Positions 8,019 through 13,484 of a stretch of 16,009 nt of DNA are shown piece by piece. A program made the translations under genes and the position numbers. Source of the DNA: JAXMBX01 sp046349635 (GTDB lineage Bacteria; Planctomycetota; Planctomycetia; Planctomycetales; Planctomycetaceae); NCBI GenBank assembly GCA_046349635.1, contig JAXMBX010000080.1:1-16009 (forward strand), given 5' to 3'. The notes beneath the pieces were generated by a model that was not told the DNA's origin, ran no database searches, and saw only the letters and a program-made list of their open reading frames with translations. Position 1 is the stretch's first letter. Each line of letters begins with the position of its first letter.

Positions 8019-8355
8019 GTTTTTTCTCCGTGCGTTGCAACTCCTGGAGGTAGGAATCCAATCGGTCGAGCCGCTCTTCCCAGAACTGACGGTATTGCCC
8101 GATCCAGTCCGCGGCTTTCTTGAGGGACTCTCCCTTCAGCCGGCAGGGGCGCCATTGGGCGTCGCGGCTGCGGGTGATCAGTCCGGCCCGTTCCAGCACC
8201 TTCAGGTGCTTGGAAATTCCCGGCAGGGTCATCTTGAAGGGTTTCGCCAGTTCCAGCACGGAGGCATCCCCCCTGCGAGACAGTCGGGCGAGAATCGCCC
8301 GCCGGGTGGGGTCGGCGAGTGCGGAAAAGGTGGTGCTGAGTGTGTCCGCGGGCAT
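8002..8355 (-). CDS. ArsR-family winged-helix transcriptional repressor
   Basis: This 117-aa DNA-binding regulator has the ArsR/HTH_20-type entry FSALADPTRRAILARLSRRG (residues 10-29) and the recognition region ELAKPFKMTLPGISKHLKVL (35-54). The wing follows (ERAGLITRSRDAQWRPCRL), and a charged C-terminal helix (IGQYRQFWEERLDRLDSYLQ) comes last. The ELCVCDL-type metal site of classical ArsR is absent, so a metal sensor is unlikely. Members encoded just ahead of AHSA1/SRPBCC genes, as here, are a well-known arrangement in which the repressor controls the downstream START-like genes; the inducing ligand is unknown. I chose the ATG at 8355 rather than upstream starts because homologous proteins begin just before TTFSALADPTRR. 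An operator-like palindrome and a TACAAT -10 sit directly upstream. Confidence 0.93.
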   Translation of the reverse strand: MPADTLSTTFSALADPTRRAILARLSRRGDASVLELAKPFKMTLPGISKHLKVLERAGLITRSRDAQWRPCRLKGESLKKAADWIGQYRQFWEERLDRLDSYLQELQRTEKKHGRKK

Positions 8356-8358
8356 TGT

Positions 8359-8390
8359 ATTGTACCAATAAGTTAAATAACCAATTGGTA
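8359..8390 (-). promoter_or_regulatory. Putative arsR promoter and ArsR operator
   Basis: A 10-bp perfect palindrome ACCAATTGGT (8380-8389) is followed towards the gene by another ACCAAT half-site (8364-8369), which pairs with the outer ATTGGTA. A TACAAT -10-like hexamer (minus strand 8364-8359) lies only 3 nt from the arsR ATG, implying a leaderless or nearly leaderless transcript. ACCAATTGGT-type palindromes upstream of ArsR/AHSA1 operons fit autoregulation. The assignment is inference from position and symmetry. Confidence 0.55.
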
Positions 8391-8410
8391 AAATACAGAC
8401 GAGAAAGAAA

Positions 8411-8438
8411 GGCGTCAAGAGAAAAGACTCTCAACGCC
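8411..8438 (-). terminator. Intrinsic terminator-like hairpin ahead of arsR operon
   Basis: On the minus strand, AGGCGT pairs with ACGCCT and, inside a TG/TG mismatch, AGAG pairs with CTCT around a TCTTTT loop. The 3' side is followed by the T-rich run TTTCTTTCTC. The orientation would stop minus-strand transcription from the small gene at 8601-8821 and insulate the arsR promoter about 20 nt further on. Confidence 0.6.
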
Positions 8439-8447
8439 TGGTTTCTG

Positions 8448-8481
8448 CCTGCGGAATGTTCCACGTGAAACATTCCGCAGG
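8448..8481. other. parS-like centromere site 1, extended palindrome
   Basis: The core TGTTCCACGTGAAACA (8457-8472) matches the bacterial chromosomal parS consensus, mixing the TGTTCCAC and GTGAAACA half-sites. It is embedded in a 34-bp palindrome (8448-8481) whose arms CCTGCGGAATGTT and AACATTCCGCAGG pair perfectly; only one base pair of the 17 (C8461/A8468) is mismatched. ParB would bind the 16-bp core. No parA or parB gene is present in the window. Confidence 0.75.
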
Positions 8482-8495
8482 GTGGTTCTCAAAAA

Positions 8496-8511
8496 CGTTC
8501 CACGTGGAACA
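8496..8511. other. parS-like centromere site 2
   Basis: A perfect 14-bp palindrome GTTCCACGTGGAAC (8497-8510), flanked by C and A, differs from the parS variant TGTTCCACGTGGAACA only at the first base. It lies 39 nt centre to centre from site 1, as in clustered chromosomal parS sites. Confidence 0.75.
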
Positions 8512-8571
8512 CTGCGTTTGGGAAGCGGTGTGCCTTCTGGGGGCGGTTTGCGTTTCGAGGGGTGTTGCGAA

Positions 8572-8597
8572 AAATGTTTCCCTCACGTGGAACATTT
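8572..8597. other. Degenerate parS-like site 3
   Basis: The right half CACGTGGAACA matches parS, and the outer arms AAATGTT (8572-8578) and AACATTT (8591-8597) are perfectly inverted. The spacer is 12 nt instead of the 8 nt of a canonical site, as if about 4 nt were inserted into the left half. ParB binding may be lost or weak. Confidence 0.45.
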
Positions 8598-8600
8598 CGA

Positions 8601-8821
8601 TCAGGATTTCCGTGCGCCGGTGCGGGGATGTTCTCCTGGCGTCTCCCCAAAGTGCTCCCCAACCGCCGTTTCGGATCCTGGCTGTTGGGACTGTGATCGT
8701 TCTGAGCAAAATCCTGCTTGGTGGCGTCGCGTCCGGAGGCATTGAGGGAGCGCTTGGCTGTCGTTGCCTTGACACCCTTCACCTTGGACTTTGACGCAAC
8801 CGGGTTCTTATTTGGTCTCAT
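8601..8821 (-). CDS. Small basic planctomycete-type hypothetical protein, probably with a one-base frameshift
   Basis: The first frame reads a basic N-terminus (MRPNKNPVASKSKVKG) and then a polar region ending SQDPKRRLG. After this the in-frame sequence becomes unfamiliar and runs into the parS region. Adding one G in the run near 8656 gives EHFGETPGEHPRTGARKS and a stop at 8601, for a total of 73 aa. A DPKRRLG...GEHxRxG ending is a pattern I associate with short planctomycete proteins of unknown function, from memory and not verified. The ATG at 8821 lies 60 nt after glgX and has no clear ribosome site. The terminator-like hairpin at 8411 would end its transcript after the parS cluster. The function is unknown; basic composition allows nucleic-acid contact, but this is speculation. 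Confidence 0.5.
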
Positions 8822-8881
8822 GTGTTTCTGTTCGCAGGTGAATAGTCCCTTGCCGGTCGTCCTCTCTCGACCACTGAGCAA

Positions 8882-11035
8882 TCAAAAATGTATCAGAGGA
8901 GAGAGGTGCAATCGGGATGCCATCGGGGGGAAATTCACTGTCGCGGGGGCTGATTCGGCGCGAATGCCGTCGGGGGCGAAGAGGACGACAACGGAGTGCG
9001 GTTGCGCCCGATACGAAAACCCCGCAACCGGGGGAGATTCGCGCCAGGGGAGGATGTCGTACGGCGAGGGTTGCGCCGTATCGATCCAGCGCAACCAGTG
9101 CAGGGGATGTCCCGTTTCGGTCTTCTGCAGCAATTCAAAATCCGCAGGCTGATCCCAGGAGTTCAGGAGCAGGTAGAAGTACATTTCATCCTTCTTGAAC
9201 TCCGCGCAGAACGCGATGCACCGCGAATTGTCGCTCCAGTCGGGTTGATTGAGCTTGAGTCCGTGCCAGGCATGCTTCGAGTCCGCAATCCAGGTATTCA
9301 GACTGGTGCGGCGGTGTTCGTGCTCATCATCGCGCAGCAGGCGCCGCTCGATCAACAAACGGGTGAAACGAAACAGGTCCGCGTGCTTGTCCGGTAGGGT
9401 CCAGTCGAACCAGCTCAACGGGTTGTCCTGACAGTAGGCGTTGTTGTTCCCGAGTTGCGTTCGCCGGACTTCGTCCCCCATCACAATCATGGGGAGACCG
9501 AGCGAGAGCACGGTCATCGTCAGGAAGTTTTTCACCTGCCGGTTGCGAAGATTCTCAATCTCCGGATCGTCGGTCGGGCCTTCGAAGCCGCAGTTCCAGC
9601 TGCGGTTATCGTTGCATCCGTCCCGGTTCTGCTCCCCGTTCGCTTCGTTGTGCTTTTCGTTGTACGTGACGACGTCGTTCAGCGTGAAACCATCGTGGCA
9701 CGTGACGAAGTTGACGCTCTGCGTGACTTCGCGCTGCTTGTGTCCGTAGATCTGCGGGCTGCCGAGCATGCGGTCGGCGAACCGGGCGAGCGAGCCGGGA
9801 TCGCCGCGAAAGAAACTGCGGGCATCGTCCCGGAACCTGCCGTTCCATTCCCGCCAGCTATCGCCCACGAACTGGCCGACCTGATAGAGGCCGGCGGCGT
9901 CCCAGGCTTCCGCGATCAATTTCGTCCCCGCGAGGGCCGGTTCCGATTCGATGTCCCAGAGCACGGGGGGATTGGGACAGACGGCGCCTTGTTCATCGCG
10001 GGCGAGAATCGAAGCGAGGTCGAAGCGGAAACCGTCGACGTGCATTTCCCCCACCCAGTAGCAGAGGCTGTCAATGATCATTCGCCGTGCGACGGGGTGA
10101 TTCGCATTCAGGGTGTTTCCCGTGCCGCTGTAATTCGAGTAGCGTGCCCGGTCGGGCTCGAGCATGTAGTAGGTGGGATTGTCCAGCCCCCGGAAATTGA
10201 GCGTGGGCCCTAATTCATTGCCCTCCGCCGTGTGGTTGTATACCACGTCCAGGATGACTTCGATCCCCGCCTTGTGCAGGGCTTTCACCATGTCCCGGAA
10301 TTCATTCACAGGGCCGAGGGGATCCTGGCAGGAACTGTAGGCGGGATGGGGCGCGAAAAACGAGACCGGAGCGTAGCCCCAGTAATTGACGTGACCAGGC
10401 GGAGCGTCCTGCGCGTCGAATTGAAAGATCGGCAGCAATTCGACGGCGGTGATCCCCAAGGATTGCAGATAGGGAATCTTTTCGATCAGTCCCGCGAAGG
10501 TGCCCCGCTTGTCGGGCGAGACGCCGGAACTGGGATCCTGCGTGAATCCGCGGACGTGCATTTCATAGATGATCGTCCGCGTGGCGGGGCGGCGGAGAGG
10601 CAGGTCTTCCTGCCAGGCATAGGTGGTCGGATCGACGACGACGCTTTTCATGGCGGTCGCGGTATTGTCACCCGGTCTGCCGGCGGCGAGGCGGTCGTAA
10701 TTCCGGGGGATGACCACGCTGCGCGCATAGGGATCGAGCAGGACTTTCTCGCCGTCGAAACGGAGCCCGTTCGCGGGGTCGTACGGCCCTTTGGCCCGAT
10801 AGCCGTAGATCTGTCCCGATCGGACTCCCTTCAGAAACGCGTGCCAGTAGTGATAGGTCCGGTTGCGGATGGGGTCGAGGGGAACGATGCGCGAGGGTTG
10901 GGGATCATCCACGTGATCGAACAGCAGCAACTCCATCTCCACGGCAGTGCGCGAATAGATGCTGAAGTTGACCCCGCCATCGATGATGGTCGCGCCGATG
11001 GGGGAAGCTCGCCCGTGGACAGGAAGTGGATCCAT
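8882..11035 (-). CDS. glgX: Glycogen debranching enzyme GlgX (isoamylase-type, GH13)
   Basis: This enzyme hydrolyses alpha-1,6 branch linkages of glycogen limit dextrins in the cytosol. An N-terminal CBM48-like domain (about 10-120, SPIGATIIDGGVNFSIYSRT) precedes a GH13 barrel; residue numbers here count from the upstream GTG at 11056. The barrel shows region I DVVYNH (270-275) and region II DGFRFD with nucleophile D346. Region III IAEAWD follows with acid/base E383, then region IV VTCHDGF with H454 and D455. The isoamylase/GlgX signature ANGEQNRDGCNDNRSWNCG (472-490) is present, and the C-terminal beta domain ends near 700. The length (717-724 aa) is typical. I prefer the ATG at 11035; the GTG at 11056 adds seven residues. 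It lies downstream of an unrecognised 136-aa gene (79 nt) and may share its transcript. All catalytic residues are intact. Confidence 0.95.
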   Translation of the reverse strand: MDPLPVHGRASPIGATIIDGGVNFSIYSRTAVEMELLLFDHVDDPQPSRIVPLDPIRNRTYHYWHAFLKGVRSGQIYGYRAKGPYDPANGLRFDGEKVLLDPYARSVVIPRNYDRLAAGRPGDNTATAMKSVVVDPTTYAWQEDLPLRRPATRTIIYEMHVRGFTQDPSSGVSPDKRGTFAGLIEKIPYLQSLGITAVELLPIFQFDAQDAPPGHVNYWGYAPVSFFAPHPAYSSCQDPLGPVNEFRDMVKALHKAGIEVILDVVYNHTAEGNELGPTLNFRGLDNPTYYMLEPDRARYSNYSGTGNTLNANHPVARRMIIDSLCYWVGEMHVDGFRFDLASILARDEQGAVCPNPPVLWDIESEPALAGTKLIAEAWDAAGLYQVGQFVGDSWREWNGRFRDDARSFFRGDPGSLARFADRMLGSPQIYGHKQREVTQSVNFVTCHDGFTLNDVVTYNEKHNEANGEQNRDGCNDNRSWNCGFEGPTDDPEIENLRNRQVKNFLTMTVLSLGLPMIVMGDEVRRTQLGNNNAYCQDNPLSWFDWTLPDKHADLFRFTRLLIERRLLRDDEHEHRRTSLNTWIADSKHAWHGLKLNQPDWSDNSRCIAFCAEFKKDEMYFYLLLNSWDQPADFELLQKTETGHPLHWLRWIDTAQPSPYDILPWRESPPVAGFSYRAQPHSVVVLFAPDGIRAESAPATVNFPPMASRLHLSPLIHF

Positions 11036-11114
11036 AGTATTCCCGGAGTGTGCCACAGGTGGCGCACGGGTGGAAAGATGCTGAGTGAGAGGAAGCGAGA
11101 GACTTCAGTTCAGT

Positions 11115-11525
11115 CTACAGGTTTTCCTGGGGATTGGGAGGGGAAGAACTTTCGGGATAGAGCGTCACCCTCAGGGAGGCATTCATCGAAGCGATACGGT
11201 TTACCAATCCCGCAGAAATTTCCTGATGAAAGGCCCAGGGCCTGTCACCACAGTCAAAACCCATGTCGAATTCGCGAGTCTTGCAACCATCCCAAGTTTC
11301 CCGATGAACCTCAGGGAATGCCTCGATAGCCTCCAGCAACGCAGTAATATGCCCTGCTGGTTCGTCCGCATCCACATCCGCCTCAAACCACGCGGTCCAA
11401 TGCCCTTGCTCCTGATCAACTCGCAGGACGATTAAGCCCTTCTGTTCGCACCAAGAGGCCAGCGCGGTCAGATCGTGCGCCGATTCGAGACACAGATCGG
11501 TGTTGCAGTAGTGAATGGGTTGCAT
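11115..11525 (-). CDS. Conserved-looking hypothetical protein (136 aa)
   Basis: I do not recognise the family. The protein is acidic, soluble and without a signal peptide or TM segment. It appears to alternate strands and helices: HDLTALASWCEQKGLIVLRV, then GHWTAWFEADVD, then AGHITALLEAIEAFPE, then a Trp/Cys-containing FDMGFDCGDRPWAFHQEISA segment, and lastly RIASMNASLRVTLYPE. The sequence has the periodicity and codon use of a real gene, unlike the antisense frames. It precedes glgX on the same strand by 79 nt, so co-transcription is possible, but nothing points to a role in glycogen metabolism. The ATG at 11525 has no obvious ribosome site. Confidence 0.65.
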   Translation of the reverse strand: MQPIHYCNTDLCLESAHDLTALASWCEQKGLIVLRVDQEQGHWTAWFEADVDADEPAGHITALLEAIEAFPEVHRETWDGCKTREFDMGFDCGDRPWAFHQEISAGLVNRIASMNASLRVTLYPESSSPPNPQENL

Positions 11526-11658
11526 GGAGTTGAGTCAGGTGCGGATCACATCGAATGGGAAATGTCAGTTCAGAGACGATTGAACCGTCCCCCTCACCCG
11601 GCGCTTTTGCAGGAAGGACTATCGCCTTTGTCATTAAGTAAACTCTATCGCCCTCACA

Positions 11659-11682
11659 AGGACCAGACGAAGGTCTGGTCCT
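11659..11682. repeat. Perfect hairpin, terminator-like or dispersed repeat
   Basis: Arms AGGACCAGAC (11659-11668) and GTCTGGTCCT (11673-11682) pair over 10 bp around a GAAG loop. No long T-run follows on either strand, so it could be a Rho-independent-like terminator for the sulfatase transcript without a U-tract, or a small extragenic palindromic repeat. Confidence 0.6.
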
Positions 11683-11790
11683 GTTCGGTTGATCCCACGG
11701 AGGGGCGAGGGGCGAGGGAAAGAACCCCGCGCTGGCGCTTGGGGCTAGTTAGCTATCAGATAAATTGAAAGTCGAGTTGAAGTGGTTCCT

Positions 11791-11832
11791 GTGGCTACGC
11801 CACCCAGGTAGGTCGAGTACGACCAACCTGGG
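11791..11832. repeat. Extragenic palindromic element (double hairpin)
   Basis: A small hairpin GTGGC-TAC-GCCAC (11791-11803) abuts a larger one: CCCAGGT/ACCTGGG plus GGTCG/CGACC, separated by a symmetric A/A mismatch, around an AGTA loop (11803-11832). The pair lies inside an outer inverted repeat CGAGTTGA/TCAACTCG (11773-11780 and 11846-11853). Such structured, non-coding palindromes are typical of multi-copy extragenic repeats; copy number cannot be seen here. Confidence 0.6.
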
Positions 11833-11936
11833 CTACTCGTGACGGTCAACTCGTTGTCAGATGGGAATTGAAGAGTCAGAACTTCACGGGAATTTCCGAT
11901 GAAGATTCGATGCAGAACCGTATTTCTCATGTTCTT

Positions 11937-13331
11937 TCAAATTCCCGGGGTGGCGCCCCAGAGTGGGGGGGCCTGCTGGGCGTTCCAGTCCTGCCAGAGC
12001 TTCTGCAGGGCGGCGACTTTTTCGGGGTGCTGTGAGGTGAGATCGCGTGTCTCGCCGATGTCTTGCTTGAGGTTGTACAACTTCGGCGGGCCGACGGGAT
12101 CGTTCCGCAGGCGATTGAGTCGCTTGCTCGATTCCACCTGCGGATCATAGGCGACGAGCTTCCAGTCGCCGTGATGAATGGCGAACTGCGGTCCGAACCG
12201 CCAGTAAAGCGTCTGGTGGGGTTGTGCGGAATTCTGCCCGGTGAGATAGGGGAGAAGGTTGACGCCATCCAGTTTCCAGTCGGGTTTGGCAGTCACTCCG
12301 GCCGCGGCCAAGGCGGTGGGCAACAGATCCAACTGAATGATCGGTTGGTCATAGGTCACTCCCGCCGGGAGTTTCCCTTTCCACTGGATCGCGAAGGGGA
12401 CCCGGATTCCCCCTTCGAGAGTGGTCCGCTTCGAACCGCGGAGGGGGGCGTTGCTGGAGGAGTTCACGGTCGTTCCGGGCATGGTCGGGCCGCCGTTGTC
12501 GCTGAAGAAAAAGAACAGCGTGTTTTCTTCCAGGCCGGAGGTGCGGACTTTCTCCAGGACGTTGCCAATCGCGTCATCCATTGCGGAGAGCATGGCCGCG
12601 TAAGTCCGGCGTCGGGAATCGGTGATGGAGGCGAACTTCTGCAACCGAGCGTCCGTCGCTTCCATCGGCGTGTGGACGGCATTGAAGGCGAGGTACAGAA
12701 AGAAGGGGTGTTCCTTGTGCCGGTCGATAAAACTCACCGCCTCGCGTCCGAAGGCATCCGTCAGATACTCCTGTTCGTCATGGGGTGTGGTGCCTGATTG
12801 GATCTGCGTTTTCTTGAGCGGGAAGTAGGAGAGGGCACCCCCCAGGAAGCCGAAGAATTCATCGAAGCCGCGCTTCTGCGGATGAAATTCCGGCAGTTCC
12901 CCCAGGTGCCATTTCCCGACGAGGCCCGTGGCGTAGCCTGCTTTTTTCATCCGGTCGGCGAAAGTGGTCTCCGTCAGCGGCAGGCCCAGTGGCTGTTTCT
13001 TGATCCCCGGTCCGGCTTCCTTTTCTCCCAGGTTGAACTCGTGTCCGAACCGGGTTTGATAGCGTCCGGTCATGAGTCCGGCGCGAGTGGGGGAACAATA
13101 CGGTCCGGAGACGTACCCTTGCGTGAAGCGGACGCCGTTTCTGGCGATGGAATCGATGTGGGGGGTGGGGATGTCCTGGCAGCCCTGAAAGCCGACGTCG
13201 GCATAACCCATGTCATCGGCGAGGAGGATGATGACATTGGGGGGGCGCTCGGCGGCAGTCAGCAGACCATGCGGAGAAAGGAGCGCGGTCCAGAGCGCAG
13301 CGACGCAGAGCAGGTGACGGAAAGAAACCAT
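11937..13331 (-). CDS. Secreted sulfatase (arylsulfatase family, formylglycine type)
   Basis: This 464-aa exported sulfatase would remove sulfate esters from polysaccharides or other organic sulfates. The signal peptide is at residues 1 to about 27 (MVSFRHLLCVAALWTALLSP...TAA). The catalytic domain starts NVIILLADDMGYADVGFQG with metal ligands D39/D40. The formylglycine motif CSPTR has C79 as the modified residue (GPYCSPTRAGLMTGRY). Further sites are GKWHLG (K140, H142), AVHTP (H220), FFSDNGG (D278, N279) and K301 (GSKRTTLEGGIR). The C-terminus has the usual WKLVAYDP and LYNLKQDIGETRDL blocks. I chose the ATG at 13331 because a GGAGG ribosome site lies 4 nt upstream and it begins the signal peptide; the open frame extends 40 codons further without protein-like character. 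An anaerobic or FGE-type maturase is needed but not visible. Confidence 0.95.
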   Translation of the reverse strand: MVSFRHLLCVAALWTALLSPHGLLTAAERPPNVIILLADDMGYADVGFQGCQDIPTPHIDSIARNGVRFTQGYVSGPYCSPTRAGLMTGRYQTRFGHEFNLGEKEAGPGIKKQPLGLPLTETTFADRMKKAGYATGLVGKWHLGELPEFHPQKRGFDEFFGFLGGALSYFPLKKTQIQSGTTPHDEQEYLTDAFGREAVSFIDRHKEHPFFLYLAFNAVHTPMEATDARLQKFASITDSRRRTYAAMLSAMDDAIGNVLEKVRTSGLEENTLFFFFSDNGGPTMPGTTVNSSSNAPLRGSKRTTLEGGIRVPFAIQWKGKLPAGVTYDQPIIQLDLLPTALAAAGVTAKPDWKLDGVNLLPYLTGQNSAQPHQTLYWRFGPQFAIHHGDWKLVAYDPQVESSKRLNRLRNDPVGPPKLYNLKQDIGETRDLTSQHPEKVAALQKLWQDWNAQQAPPLWGATPGI

Positions 13332-13415
13332 GATGCCTCCGGAGGAGCAGGGGACTACGAGAGTCGGGCTAACCTGACTTGTCAGGCGACATGTCCATAT
13401 CAACGTCACGTGCGC

Positions 13416-13446
13416 ACATGCCCACCCTGCTTCGCGAAGTGGGCAT
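13416..13446. repeat. Inverted repeat between PEPCK and sulfatase genes
   Basis: Arms CATGCCCAC (13416-13424) and GTGGGCATG (13438-13446) pair perfectly over 9 bp around a 13-nt loop that contains TTCGCGAA. It lies 39 nt after the PEPCK stop and 85 nt before the sulfatase start. It could serve as a terminator for the PEPCK transcript or be a dispersed extragenic palindrome. The absence of a T-tract favours the latter. Confidence 0.6.
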
Positions 13447-13484
13447 GCCACCCAAAGACCTGATAAATAAGAGTTGACGATCCA

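Larger units (their letters stand above)
11526..11936. other. Non-coding region with hairpin repeats
   Basis: This 411-nt gap between the sulfatase stop and the 136-aa gene contains no convincing coding sequence. It holds two strong hairpins (listed separately), a G-rich near-repeat (GGGGCGAGGGGCGAGGG, about 11702-11718) and an imperfect direct repeat TCAGAT...ATTGAA (11756-11767 and 11857-11870) flanking the second hairpin. Confidence 0.6.

Noticed and set aside
7745..8473. 242-aa minus-strand frame starting MFHVEH across arsR
   Set aside because: It starts inside parS site 1 and overlaps both arsR and the AHSA1 gene in another frame. MFHVEH-type starts are a common artefact of translating parS sites.
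8456..8794. 112-aa plus-strand frame starting MFHVKH
   Set aside because: Its start and several FHVEH/TWN segments come from the parS sites. There is no protein-like character, and it is antisense to the small gene at 8601-8821.
10232..11329. 365-aa plus-strand open frame
   Set aside because: It is antisense to glgX, whose catalytic motifs are all intact, and its composition is that of a reverse-complement shadow.
11526..11936. CRISPR array or tRNA in the repeat-rich gap
   Set aside because: There are no regularly spaced repeats and no cloverleaf. The repeats form hairpins rather than a repeat-spacer array.
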